Source: Pectinophora gossypiella (lineage: Eukaryota > Arthropoda > Insecta > Lepidoptera > Gelechiidae). Taken from it: a stretch of DNA of 64,000 nucleotides. The notes under the pieces are model-generated. The model was given only the letters and a program-made list of their open reading frames with translations, was not told the origin of the DNA and ran no database searches. Every line of letters begins with the position of its first letter. The stretch's first letter is position 1. The position numbers and the translations under genes are program-made. The stretch spans positions 10,595,001 to 10,659,000 of the forward strand of contig NC_065417.1 in the NCBI RefSeq assembly GCF_024362695.1. Direction: 5' to 3'. Below, one piece after another: positions 10,432-21,595 of this stretch.

Positions 10432-10809
10432 GAAATGGGCAGCCTTATTGCTCCGAAGGATTTCTTTCAGGCTCTGCGCATGAACAACAACATCCGCGAT
10501 TTACACGAGCTCATTACACCATCCCCTTTTTATCTTCGTACTTCCAGACGGACGACCAGGTTCCGTCCCTATTTGGTGGATATCCCAACTATTCGCACAA
10601 AGCGCTTCGCATCGTCCTTCATTATGCGCACTGCTAGGAAGTGGAATTCTTTGACGTCTTCTGTATTTCCGAATGCATATAACCCGGGTGCTTTCAAGGT
10701 CAGAGTGAACAGGCACCTTCTGGGCGAGCTTGCTCCATCTTAGGCCTCTGAGGCCTTCGGACAAGTCTAGGGCCAAGAGCAAACAAAAGCATCAAAGGTA
10801 AAAAAAAAA
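10432..10809 (+). pseudogene. LINE-J: 3' end of a non-LTR reverse transcriptase ORF
   Basis: A 102-residue open frame (10435-10743) holds the pattern typical of the region after the reverse transcriptase domain in jockey/CR1-type LINE proteins. It reads LHELITPSPFYLRTSRRTTR, then RTKRFASSFIMRTARKWNSL, then a 'FKVRVNRHLL' end. The 3' UTR runs GGCCTCTGAGGCCTTCGG to a poly(A) run at 10801-10809. A second 3' end of the same family lies at 14510-14626. No RT core is present, so this is a 5'-truncated insertion. The first codon used here is arbitrary. Confidence 0.75.
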
Positions 10810-11220
10810 CATCGAATATAATTATACTGACTGGTAATCAACGGGTAATGGTGGCGGGTTGAAATATTTCTCTTTCAATATTTAATATCTGTCCTCGTTA
10901 CATTGTTTTAATAATACACCCAACTGTAGGTACAATTATCGGCTTGCTCTAGATCGTAAATTGTTGGTGAATCATGACAATCTATAAATCATTCGTAATG
11001 CCTGCCATGTAGTTATCCTGGATGATATCAAATAATGGAATTAGTAACGGGGCAATGCCTTTCTGTGTCGTTTGGTTTATTTCACTTCCTTGAGAAAATG
11101 AAAGTGCTACCTATATTAGAGGCAATTATCAGCCCGAAAGACGCACTATACAATCCCGACGGCCCGATTACTGTAGAGCAGCTACAGAAGTTAATCAGCT
11201 CGCGACTATTAACACTTTAG

Positions 11221-11412
11221 GACTTCGATACCGAGTCCGCTAGCGTAGCTGACGATTCCCCTCATTCAAGGCTTATCGCTATCGACCTCTGCATTAGAGT
11301 CCATTAATTCTTTTAAATGCAATTCTCTCAGACGACATCCTGGGACATGATTCGCACTCAACTGGGCATCCTCAGGCCTGTTGCCCCTCTTCATTTGAAG
11401 AGTCCTAAAAAA
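11221..11412 (+). mobile_element. Retroposon-Z related fragment
   Basis: Shares CTTATCGCTATCGACC, TTAATTCTTT and CTCAGGCCTGTTG, in the same order, with the reverse complement of 8330-8450. It belongs to the same LINE-like family but to an upstream section. The short open frame just before it (11035-11220) is unrecognised and may be part of the same element. Confidence 0.5.
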
Positions 11413-11525
11413 TAAAAGTAAGTACCTAGTGAAAAATTGATCGGTCGCTCATGAATTGATATTTTTAAATCGTTAAAAAAAATTCATTAGGTAGCGCAAG
11501 ATTAAGATTCTTTTTTTTATATAAA

Positions 11526-11680
11526 TGGGGTAAGCTGAGTCCATGGAATTCAATTAGCTTAGATTTTGACACACGTCTCTTGTTTTTTCCACATTCATCA
11601 ATGCTTCACACATGCACGCCAGTTCATAATAAACCTTTTCTAAGGAAATCTCCAATTTGATCACAGTACTGTCTGTCTTA
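11526..11680 (-). mobile_element. LINE-V 3' fragment
   Basis: Minus-strand match to the end of LINE-V: GGGGTAAGCTGAGTCC, TTCCACATTCATCAATG, CCTTTTCTAAGGA and AATCTCCAATTTG blocks in the family order. Confidence 0.7.
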
Positions 11681-12061
11681 CTTTTGGTATATAATTAGTT
11701 ATTAGCAAAAAAATTTAACATCTTTGCAATATGTTATGTCAAAGCAAATACGAATAGAAACAAGACACAGCCCAACACAATTTCATTTTCCCACTCCAAG
11801 TTGAAACAAACAATATTTACCATAGTTTGATAGTTTCCAGATAGCAATAGTGTGCCGCCTAACAGAATTTGCATATGCAATAAAAGTTTACTTGAAACGT
11901 CGAATAGCATTCGGCAAATGTTATCAAAAGAACAAGAATATCCACTTCACAGAAGGAATAAAATCCAAATGTGATTGCAATTGTATCTAGGAATGGCAAG
12001 TAAAGGCATTTTTAAAGGCCGATTTCGTTCCACGGTAAGACAAAAGAAAATAATACTGTTA

Positions 12062-12184
12062 CAGAGGCCTTAGCCAAGTCGCAAACGATTATGACAGTTG
12101 ACAGTGGGAGTCATAAAAATACACTATGAGATTGACAGGCCACCTTATATCAATACCATTGTTTTTATCACTGTCACTGTTGAT
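12062..12184. repeat. Repeat-T copy
   Basis: Shares CCTTAGCCAAGTCGCAAACG and GATTATGACAGTTGACAGTG-like blocks with 21866-21955. The left block and the right end (CACTGTCACTGTTGATTG) are roughly inverted, so it may be a short MITE. Only two copies are seen. Confidence 0.45.
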
Positions 12185-13756
12185 TGTTAAAGATGTCTGG
12201 TATTAAATGTGTTCCTTTTGTTATTAAATAACTTGTAATGTGTATCTACATTAATTTTAAAGATGTGTTTTGTCATTTCTTCAAAAATGTTAAAATTACC
12301 TTCAACAAGTTTATCCATGATAATTACGTTGAATAAATGATTCTGGTTTCTAATTATTATAACGTTTTGCAACTTGGTTAAGCACTTAATATGAGATATA
12401 AAACTTCAACATTGGACCGTTAACTGTAACTAATGGAATTATTCTGTTACATTTCAGTCATTGTGAAGTTTTCACAATTTGGAGGTTTCTAAGAATCAAT
12501 GTGCTAATGTTTTTGAATAAGATTTCCCAAGAAACCCTAATAATAGATATTGTATTCGAGTTGTATTTTGCGACTTTCATAAAAATAAATAATTCAGAAA
12601 AAATGTCATTACGGCAAAATAATCTATAACGTTCCTAATTATTATGATTTCTTACGAAATAAATTTCACAGTCATTGGCGAACTGACTTAAAAAATTCAA
12701 GGGTATGAATAATATATTTCATTCTTGTTCTTACTAATACAATGATTTATTTATTCGTTTCGTGATCACATTTATACGCATGACATTCGATAGAATTAAA
12801 ATGTTATGACAGAATGATTCATCGTATTTATGAATAAATACTGCTCAATTAAATTTTACGACTATTTTAGTACCTACTAGCATTTTATTAAAATATTTAT
12901 GATGTCACATTCCACAACATTGTATTGTTAGGTATTGTTGTGATTGTTACTAGGTATTTGAGTCACAAACTGTCATGACGCGCTCTAAAATTGGATCAAT
13001 TACATAATATCATAAAGTTGTTTTACGAATGGCCACTAAGATATTCTGATACACACAATTATGCGTTAAAACCCTCGTTCTTAAAATTATTTGTCTTATC
13101 TATTCTGTGAAGAAATGTTTGCTGCTACAAGTTGATTTGATTCTCTGTGGCTAGAAACATTGAGTCGACAGGATCGTTTATTTAATAACTTCTGCTTTCG
13201 CAAATTCTCAGTTAAAAAAATCGAGTCGGCAGGAGCGTACATCTTTCGCATATTCAAGTAAAGTAAGCGATAACAGTGCGCCTAGCCAAAATGTTTTTAT
13301 TGACATACACTAAGCCTTAGTGACTAAGGAGTCGTCACGTGATTTGTTTATGTCAATCCTGTCAGTTTTCATACATTACTGAAAGCAAGAACATTTTGAA
13401 TAGAACCCTAGACATGATAATTATCAAGCATAAGTTTTTCCTTCAAAATCCGTGCGCCACAAACTAAATCGAGTATGTCTGTCGGTATATTTCATCCAGC
13501 AACCGAGGCTTGGTTCTGTAATTGTCACAAGATTGACATTTGACGGCACGAGTGAGGCTGACGTGAGATAGACACGGCGTTACGGGATAATCCTGTTTCC
13601 ACGTGTGGATCGAAAAAATATGCAATCTATTCCTGAATGTAGACGGTAAATAGGTAAATGTAAAGGAAAACGTGGTAAGGAAATGTTACTTACTTAGAAC
13701 AAAATGGATTACTGGCTTAGAAGGCTTACTTAGGGTATTTAAGGGTGTTGGGACCT
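12185..13756. other. AT-rich DNA without recognised features
   Basis: No coding exon, RNA gene or repeat shared with the window was found over about 1.6 kb. This could be unique intergenic or intronic sequence. Confidence 0.5.
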
Positions 13757-13815
13757 TCGCTATATAATTTTCGGTGACAATAGATGGCGTAAGCGTAGCC
13801 ACACCATTCGGTGAT
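13757..13815. repeat. Repeat-S copy
   Basis: GACAATAGATGGCGTAAGCG and TAGCCACACCATT recur at 45285-45318. A two-copy dispersed repeat of unknown type. Confidence 0.5.
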
Positions 13816-14200
13816 CGAAATATTTTTATTGTCATAGATAAACTAAGCTAAATGAGCTCTACACCTTAAATTATAGATGAAAAAAAATATTACTTATAAA
13901 TATTCCGTTTAAGTAAGTTTAAGGAAAAAATAAGATATTTTGACGATAATAAATTCAATATTATGAGACAAGAGTTAAAAAATCAGAATGGAAGAGTAAT
14001 GGAACGTTTATGTCATTTATTTTATTTATTTATTTGGTCAACCAACGGCAAGTACACTGATACATGGTTACAGTTTGCAGTTAATACATATAAAAAACTA
14101 AGCGCCTCGCCACTTACAGGTGGACACAACATGCACTAATACTTTAGGTACTTAATTACAAAATTAGGTAATGTCGTATGGTTGTCCTGCTGTTGCTTAA

Positions 14201-14294
14201 GTATTTACCGGGAGAGCCTTCAGCGCTCCCCATTTGTCCGGCCAAGTAGTTAATGCCATCTGCGGCAAATCTACAATAAGTCACGTCAAAAAAC
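14201..14294 (+). mobile_element. Retroposon-Z 3' fragment
   Basis: Matches the last 90 bp of retroposon-Z (GGGAGAGCCTTCAGCGCTCC, GGCCAAGTAGTTAATGCC, AATAAGTCACGTCAAAAAA) and ends in a short A run. Confidence 0.75.
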
Positions 14295-14509
14295 GTTTCA
14301 AATGACAACATGCTCTATTTCTTCTAGTCTATTTTTTATGGCCATTACCAACTGACCCATTTTTTTTCCATCCGATACTAAATTGAAATGTTTCAGTCGA
14401 ATTTACTTATACCATTAACTCAAATGTAATTATGCGTGACTACCTTAAAATTTCTGATTTAGTTGCTATCGATTAAGTAATCATTAAATTCTATTCACAC
14501 AGATAATAT

Positions 14510-14626
14510 TATGTTCAGAGTGAATAGGCACCTTCTAGACGAACTCGCTCCATCTTAGACCTCGTCGACGCCTTCGGGCAAGTTTGGGGCCAAAGAGTAA
14601 ACTCATCAAAGGTAAAAAAAAACACT
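14510..14626 (+). mobile_element. LINE-J 3' end
   Basis: Homologous to 10695-10809: AGAGTGAATAGGCACCTTCT, CTCGCTCCATCTTAG (same stop codon), CCTTCGGGCAAG, CATCAAAGGT and poly(A). Severely 5'-truncated. The two copies define the family's 3' UTR. Confidence 0.75.
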
Positions 14627-15097
14627 TTCCTCACACCAAATAGAGACGCATCGCCCAATAATTTAACAAAATTATAAATATGAATGACAACTATTTACAA
14701 ATTAACTACAACTCAAATATAAATTTATTCATTTATGCAACGCAATATGCTGGGAATTATGCAAATTATATCAATAATAATAAAAAGGGATTTAAATTTA
14801 ATGTAAATAAAATTATAAATTGGTTGACGAAATAAATAATTATTGCAATAAAATGCATACATTTGTGTTGAATTGCCTAATTAAATGAAGCTCAAATGTA
14901 TGCATTTTATATATATAAAAATAATAATTATAATAATAGTCTTGTATGGTCTGGGACAGCTTTACAGTTATTTAAAATGATTAAATTTATTTATAGTACT
15001 TTTTGCCATTTGCGTAGTAATCGTCCTACACGATGCATTTAAACTACTTAATAATAAGTAAGATACTATAAATAATAATAAAGATATTGTTACATTA
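14627..15097. other. AT-rich stretch without recognised features
   Basis: AATAAT-rich low-complexity DNA. Nothing supported. Confidence 0.45.
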
Positions 15098-15126
15098 CAT
15101 CCGACCCACTGCTGGGCACAGGCTCA
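15098..15126 (-). mobile_element. RTE-like LINE 3' tail fragment
   Basis: CCGACCCACTGCTGGGCACA is the reverse of the GGCC-TGCCCAGCAGTGGGA tail motif found at 22448, 59575 (reverse) and 63498. Confidence 0.5.
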
Positions 15127-15424
15127 AAAACCATAGAATATATTAATATTTTTTTTAAGTAAACTTATTTTCTTTAAGATGACCAAGTTCGTCAATTTAC
15201 TGCAAAGTACTAAGGTACAAATTGCCAGTCTTCCGCAGAATAAAAAAAGAGGTAACCGTATCACATCATGGTTCGACAAATACGTAGCCAGTATTGTATA
15301 ATCCTTATATTTTTTGGGTTTTCTAGTGACTAGGCCATTGCAGGTTGATCAACCTTATGGTTGCGCCACCAGTGGAAATTATTCCGGATTCGGTTGCCGG
15401 CAACCAAGTAAGTTCTCTCTCTCT

Positions 15425-15600
15425 ATTTAACAGCTGCGCTCTTGTCGGTGGAGTAACCGCCAGTCCTCTCTTCTTCCCGCCAAAACCTTCACCTCCCGAT
15501 ACGACACGACCTGCACCTTCTCTTTTATTTGTTTCATAAATGTTATCCTAGGTCTACCCCTTCCTCTCTTCCCTTCAATTTTTCCTTCTATAATGTAAAG
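15425..15600 (-). pseudogene. LINE-W: C-terminal end of a non-LTR ORF
   Basis: The minus strand reads without interruption, from 15597 to a stop at 15425-15427, through the blocks IIEGKIEGKRGRGRPR, MKQIKEKVQVVSYREVK and DWRLLHRQERSC. This C-terminal signature recurs at 49358 and 49977. It is the tail of a LINE polyprotein, 5'-truncated. Clade not assigned. Confidence 0.75.
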
Positions 15601-16528
15601 TAAGTTACCCTTACAAAAAAAAAAACAACATTTTGTTGGTAACGCAACCGTTGTGATGCCGCCTCATCTCGCAAGAACACTCTTAAGATAGAGCCCTAAA
15701 GTCTAAAAACTTAATCGGGAAAATAACGCACGTCTACAGCTATTGTTTTTTGTAATAGTTTATTTATTATTGTGATTCTGTATATCTCTCCCCTTAAATT
15801 AATAATTACCTAAACATTACAGCATAAACCCACTCGTTTTTTTAGGTACCTAGACTGAATTATTCCCAAATACCCGGTAAAATATTGAGTCGAATTTTTG
15901 CCCACTATTTTATTTCTTTGAATTAAAAAATCAAAAGATCGAGGCATAAAAAGCGTTATCAAGTGTCAAAGTTATTTAAATAGACTATACTCATCCTCAC
16001 TATTATTTATAAAAACGTGGGAACATTAGATTTATTAATGTAACGTCATAGCTATCGCATTCAAATTGGGCGTGTTAAATGCGTGAAAATTAGTAAAGAA
16101 TTTCAAGAAATATCATGCTAACAACATTTTTGTTGTGTTTTATTTTTTCACTTTTTTTCTACTATTGTTTTTGATTTATTTGTCTCATTATGCAATAAAA
16201 ACCTTTGCCATTGTCATTTTAATTTAAAATTCGTGCGCAGAATCACAACGTGACCGTGTTTAATGTCAATTTGAGGAGCTTAATTCTGTGAATCAATTAT
16301 CATTGGTTATATTGTCATTTATTTTTAATTGAATACAGCTCTGTCGCGTGAAAAAGTCACGCCAAAAAGGGGCCTTCGTACATTAATAAATGAATTACGA
16401 TACATCGTAGTTACTTTTTATAGTGAGATATATTAACACACTGATGACTGACTTTTAGTTATCTCTGAGTGATCCATCACGATAAAATGATAGATACTGA
16501 TCAAGTAGAAAAATAACATAAGCTCAGA
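15601..16528. other. Stretch with only a retroposon-like end
   Basis: A poly(A) run at 15617-15628 and a GCAATAAAAACC end near 16192 suggest old retroposon debris. Nothing else is supported. Confidence 0.4.
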
Positions 16529-16757
16529 GTCCTTAAATAGGCTCCGGACACAAGTTGGCCGCTGCAAGGATAATCTCTGCAGGTGGGGATACCTGGTTGA
16601 TGGTTGTGATGAGTGCGAGTGTGGAGTATCGCCACAAACTATGGCTCACCTTTTATGCTGTCCAAAATGCCCTAACGCCTGCACTATTAAAGACCTTCAC
16701 GAAGCCACTGACAATGCCGTAAGCGTGGCCAATTATTGGTCAGCAAAAATTTAATAT
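16529..16757 (+). pseudogene. LINE-R: Cys-rich C-terminus of a non-LTR ORF
   Basis: The open frame 16529-16754 reads LNRLRTQVGRCKDNLCRWGY, then CDECECGVSPQTMAHLLCC, then ATDNAVSVANYWSAKI and stop. A C-x1-C...H-x3/4-C cluster downstream of the RT/RNase region is typical of the C-terminus of several LINE clades. Only this end is present. The 3' UTR (GTAAGCGTGGCCAATTATTG) recurs at 58022-58076. Confidence 0.7.
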
Positions 16758-17692
16758 CGATCGCCATCGACTCGCATAGAAGAAGAAGCTCACGACTATA
16801 TATTAATGCGGTAGTCAAATGTAGGTGTTTCAAATGATCCAAAACAAGAGCCAGTAACACTTCACAATACTTTACAGAAAGCAAAAAAGTAATATAAGTA
16901 CCAGCGACTGTAACAGCAGTCGCGGGCGGAAAGATAGTCTTTATTATATTTAAGCACGTGCGACACATTTTCCCCCAACCTTGATCTTGGTAAACGTATG
17001 TCGCTTTGCACTTGACTCTGTGCCAATTGCCGGCGTTAAATTTTGATAATCACCTACATTATGTTACTGTGTGGTTGACAAAGATCATTCTATTATAAAT
17101 AGTATGAAAATTGGTTATGTAGGTACGGAAAAAGAAAAATCTCCTTTGAACATGATTTTTGGTTTTTAGTCTTAGGGATACTTTTAGGGAGTTTAATCAC
17201 TGAGTCATTCAAAATAATGAATTATTCGTGTGGGAATAATGCAACGGGGAAAGAGAGAGAGAGAGACAGAAAGGTAGAGCCAGTTATTAATAACTTTCTT
17301 GTTAAAAATTATCAACACACAAAACCATGTAAGTAGATGCCTTAACATAAAATGTAACAAGCCTGTATATGTCCCAGACTCCTCAATCAACCCAAGATGC
17401 TAGAGCTTTTTCCTTCACGCTGTTCCAAAACAAAGCCAATTCAAAAAACAATGATGTTTCATAACAATAAACTAAATAAACTGCGAATAAACCAAAAAAT
17501 ATTCAGTTTACGTATACAATAATAACAAAATCCGTTTGCCGAACAAAATCCCTTCTAAGTCACCATTCTTGTCAGATTGTCGACGCGTAAACCAGAATTA
17601 CAGAATTATTTACTTGTACACGTACATTTTTCCAAGTTTCGTACGATACACTTGATGTTACACACTCAACTTTGATACGGAGAATATTCTAT
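16758..17692. other. Stretch without recognised genes
   Basis: A GAGA run near 17250-17270 is the only simple feature. Open frames here carry no recognisable protein. Confidence 0.45.
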
Positions 17693-17696
17693 ACAT

Positions 17697-18132
17697 GGGT
17701 CGTTCTTCTTTTTTATCGACAATGATCTGTCCTTCGTTCTGCTTCTGATAAGTTATGTTTTAGAATTTTGTTTCATGTTTCCACTGTCCAAAAATATAGT
17801 TATCTTATTATACTCAAAATACAAGCAAAATACTAATCGGTTCCTCAATTAGTCCTTAAAGAAGCTTGATTGTTTTTCACAAAATTCTGTGACAGAGTGG
17901 TAAATTAAAATGCTGTCTCCGATGAAAAGGACCACTCTGTCACAATATTTTTTGGAATGTGTCTACAAAGAAAAGTATGTTACCAAGATAAAGAGAACCT
18001 CTAAATGGTCCTCTACAGACACATCTTTATATGATGTTTTAAAATATTTAATGCCGTTATAATTTTAAAGATGTTAAATCCGATAAATTGAGAAAATGTC
18101 TTTTTATTGTCGATAAAAAAGAAGAACGACCC
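17697..18132. mobile_element. 436-bp MITE with perfect 26-bp TIRs
   Basis: The terminal inverted repeats 17697-17722 and 18107-18132 are perfect (outer end GGGTCGTTCTTC). The 4-bp flanks are both ACAT (17693-17696 and 18133-18136), a plausible target duplication. Inside lies a second perfect 14-bp inverted repeat (17888-17901 with 17930-17943, CTGTGACAGAGTGG-type). No coding capacity. Superfamily unknown. Confidence 0.88.
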
Positions 18133-18939
18133 ACATACAGTGTAGTAGGTTAAGTAGTTTCCGTCCTTTGGGGTTAAATCGCTGTCGGCTCACTTCGCTT
18201 CTTCTCTGAGATATAATGTAATCCTCTACGATACCATGCCACTAATGCATTTTCAGACACATAGATATTTTGCTAACATGAGAAAACAATTGAAACTTCT
18301 CCAATTTTATAATAGTGAACTAAACGCTATCTATGTCTGATATTTGTTGACAACAGATTTACTTGGAATTTCACTCTTTAGACACCAGACAACCGCAGTC
18401 TATTATCTACATCAGCAAGATGTATTTCTAAACTGAACACTCCAATGTTAAAAAAATATGTAATGCATAACGATTACGATTATTGGTTTCTCCCTCAGCT
18501 GTTCACCTGTCACCACAATGGTCCCTCATTTTCACCTTAGAACGCCATATAATTTCATAATTGTCTTCTGATTACTTGTAACTCTTCGCCCAACGCATTC
18601 GAGAGTTAAGACAGTAAGATATACAGTCGCATCATGACTTTAAATTATGTACCTATATACGTTGTTTGTGATAGTTAGTATTACCTACACAACTGTTTGT
18701 ATACCAACGCTTTGATTTTCGTCGAGTTTGTTCCGTGTTCTTTGATGTTCTTGGAAATGTCATTCGGAAAGTCCGTGGGGTGATTCGTTTTTCTAGTGCG
18801 TTTGTTTCCGAAGCTTTCCTAACTACTTGGCTGAAGTTACACACATTAAGGAAGTAATTTACACTGGTCTATGTTTATACGTAGACTTGTTAATGTAAGC
18901 TACTTTTTTGTATACTTAAATAATAATTATTATCATCTT

Positions 18940-19195
18940 CAATTTAAGAGCCACGCTCTTGTCGGTGCAGCGTTTTCCATGCTACTTTTTTAGGGAAAAA
19001 TAGGGCAGTGGTTTCCCTCTTGCCTCCCGCCCCGCAGTACTCTGTCTGACGCAAGTGGGATGGCGCCCAGAGTAGTCTATTATAAAGCCATACTAGGACT
19101 CCTGTCCTCCACCTCTGAATAGTACCGACAGTTACTGCTGCCCTCTGTCAGGTTCCAGGTTACAGCGGATTAGTCCCTCAAAAAAATAATATAAT
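18940..19195 (-). mobile_element. Retroposon fragment with LINE-W-like 3' end
   Basis: Begins with TTTAAGAGCCACGCTCTTGT (the reverse of the LINE-W stop region). It continues into a GC-richer block (GGCAGTGGTTTCCCTCTTGC, CGCCCCGCAGTACTCTG) not present in the other LINE-W copies. It may be a SINE that shares the LINE-W end, or a different LINE subfamily. Confidence 0.55.
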
Positions 19196-19352
19196 GTTTA
19201 ATAATGATGGATGATATTTATTACGGGAAGTGTTGCTTTATTTCGATGAGGGACTTTCCAGGTTATGTTCATCAAAAACAATACACATGGCATTGTTTCA
19301 TTACTCGGGTATATAATTATTCAAAAATATAATAAATAGTGACAGTGGTATA

Positions 19353-19584
19353 CAGGGTGTTAGTGACATCGTAACGAAAACTTTGAGGGGTGATTGAGGC
19401 CATAATTCTGAGATGATATCAAGTTGAATTTTCCGTCGCAAAAGTATAGAATTGAAAATAATTAAAAAAAAAAACACAAAAATTTTCAGGAATATTCAGA
19501 CTGAAAATTCCACTTGATATCAACTCAGAATCATGGTCTGAACCATCCCCCTCAGTATTCGTTACGGTGTCACTAACACCCATA
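19353..19584. mobile_element. MITE-P copy 1 (palindromic)
   Basis: Starts ACAGGGTGTTAGTGACATCG and ends with the reverse form GTGTCACTAACACCC. The two halves are near-complementary over most of their length (both contain TTCTGAGWTRATATCAAGT). Preceded by TA. A TA target and CAGGGTGTT termini would fit a Tc1/mariner-type non-autonomous element. Confidence 0.7.
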
Positions 19585-19614
19585 CCTACTTGTATGGCTA
19601 CCGTATGTACTTGT

Positions 19615-19850
19615 GTGGGGTGTAAGTGACATCGTAACGAATACTGAGGGGGATGATTCAGCTCATTATTCTGAGTTAATATCAAGTGGAATTTTTCATC
19701 GCAAAAGTATAGAATTGAAAATAAGTAAAAAAAAAACTAAAAAAAATCATAAATTTTGCGACGAAAAATTTTACTTGATATTAACTCAGAATCATGGCGT
19801 GAAACATCCCCCTGAGTATTCGTTACGATGTCACTAACACCCTGTATATA
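19615..19850. mobile_element. MITE-P copy 2 (palindromic)
   Basis: Left arm GGGTGTAAGTGACATCGTAA, right arm ending GATGTCACTAACACCCTG followed by TA. Separated from copy 1 by about 30 bp and in head-to-tail order. The outer ends of copies 1 and 2 together also form one larger inverted repeat. Confidence 0.7.
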
Positions 19851-19916
19851 AAAATAATTGTTGCTTGATATATGGATCAGATATGGTATAGAATTATGTT
19901 GCTTCTCTTTATGATA

Positions 19917-20006
19917 ATGGATGGAAGATGTGTTGTGCCTGGGTGTAATAACAACGTCATTATACGAGTACCCAAAAACATGCATAACATTTGCGTTTTC
20001 CATTAA
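19917..20006 (+). pseudogene. Possible THAP-type zinc-finger remnant
   Basis: A 29-codon frame begins MDGRCVVPGCNNN and ends at TAA. The spacing C-x4-C followed by N-rich residues resembles the start of THAP zinc fingers, found in P-element-like transposases and insect transcription factors. The rest of the domain (the later Cys and His, the AVPTIF box) is missing. The duplicate is at 20914-21003. The resemblance could be chance. Confidence 0.25.
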
Positions 20007-20458
20007 ATTAGGAGGTTAAACGAAGGCAACTTATTACAGCGCAATCTATGTATTGTTTAGGGAACGCACCATGGAAAATTCCTCATCTTTATAATCCATT
20101 ATAGTCCTGTTCAGAGTACATTAAAGTGTCATAGGGTTCGAGCTCTAAACCACTAAATTCGAATTTAAGAGTTTGAGTTCATGTTTGTTTTTTTTTAATG
20201 GACAATTGACGCCACGTGTTTTCCAATATTTGCGACCGGTCAATAGCAATATAATAGGTTCGCTTCCTACACTACACATATTACATGGTGTAGGGGCATT
20301 ATTAAATAGGACTTAGCCATAACTGCCGACAAGTGGGTGTATATACTATCCTTTGGGGAGATATGCATAATGCTAATGTACTATGTTTTTAAAGTGTTAT
20401 GTTTAGTTATTTTTTTAGTATGTTATGTAAATATCTAGGTGAAGAGCCGTATTAATTT

Positions 20459-21455
20459 AAAAAAAAAAAAACACAAAAATTTTCAGGAATATTCAGACTG
20501 AAAATTCCACTTGATATCAACTCAGAATCATGGTCTGAACCATCCCCCTCAGTATTCGTTACGGTGTCACTAACACCCATACCTACTTGTATGGCTACCG
20601 TATGTACTTGTGTGGGGTGTAAGTGACATCGTAACGAATACTGAGGGGGATGATTCAGCTCATTATTCTGAGTTAATATCAAGTGGAATTTTTCATCGCA
20701 AAAGTATAGAATTGAAAATAAGTAAAAAAAAAACTAAAAAAAATCATGAATTTTGCGACGAAAAATTTTACTTGATATTAACTCAGAATCATGGCGTGAA
20801 ACATCCCCCTGAGTATTCGTTACGATGTCACTAACACCCTGTATATAAAAATAATTGTTGCTTGATATATGGATCAGATATGGTATAGAATTATGTTGCT
20901 TCTCTTTATGATAATGGATGGAAGATGTGTTGTGCCTGGGTGTAATAACAACGTCATTATACGAGTACCCAAAAACATGCATAACATTTGCGTTTTCCAT
21001 TAAATTAGGAGGTTAAACGAAGGCAACTTATTACAGCGCAATCTATGTATTGTTTAGGGAACGCACCATGGAAAATTCCTCATCTTTATAATCCATTATA
21101 GTCCTGTTCAGAGTACATTAAAGTGTCATAGGGTTCGAGCTCTAAACCACTAAATTCGAATTTAAGAGTTTGAGTTCATGTTTGTTTTTTTTTAATGGAC
21201 AATTGACGCCACGTGTTTTCCAATATTTGCGACCGGTCAATAGCAATATAATAGGTTCGCTTCCTACACTACACATATTACATGGTGTAGGGGCATTATT
21301 AAATAGGACTTAGCCATAACTGCCGACAAGTGGGTGTATATACTATCCTTTGGGGAGATATGCATAATGCTAATGTACTATGTTTTTAAAGTGTTATGTT
21401 TAGTTATTTTTTTAGTATGTTATGTAAATATCTAGGTGAAGAGCCGTATTAATTT
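20459..21455. repeat. 997-bp tandem duplication, unit 2
   Basis: Direct repeat of 19464-20458, including half of MITE-P copy 1, all of MITE-P copy 2 (20612-20847) and the small Cys frame (20914-21003). It ends at ATTAATTT (21455), after which sequence unique to this side (TAATCAAG) begins. Confidence 0.93.
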
Positions 21456-21467
21456 TAATCAAGAAAA

Positions 21468-21538
21468 ACGTAATAATAAGTCCGTAATTCTAACACGTTT
21501 TTCTATGAAGTCACAGTGTACTGTGACGTGTGTGTGTG

Positions 21539-21595
<57 letters not shown>

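Larger units (their letters stand above)
19464..20458. repeat. 997-bp tandem duplication, unit 1
   Basis: Unit 1 begins inside the A run at 19464-19474 of MITE-P copy 1 and ends at ATTAATTT (20458). Unit 2 follows immediately. The offset between the units is 997 bp throughout. I noticed one substitution (19751 A versus 20748 G) and A-run length differences. The near identity means a very recent duplication or an assembly artefact. Confidence 0.93.

Noticed and set aside
21529..21589. (TG)n as a Z-DNA or regulatory element
   Set aside because: It is a simple microsatellite inside a retroposon insertion. Nothing in the context supports a regulatory role.
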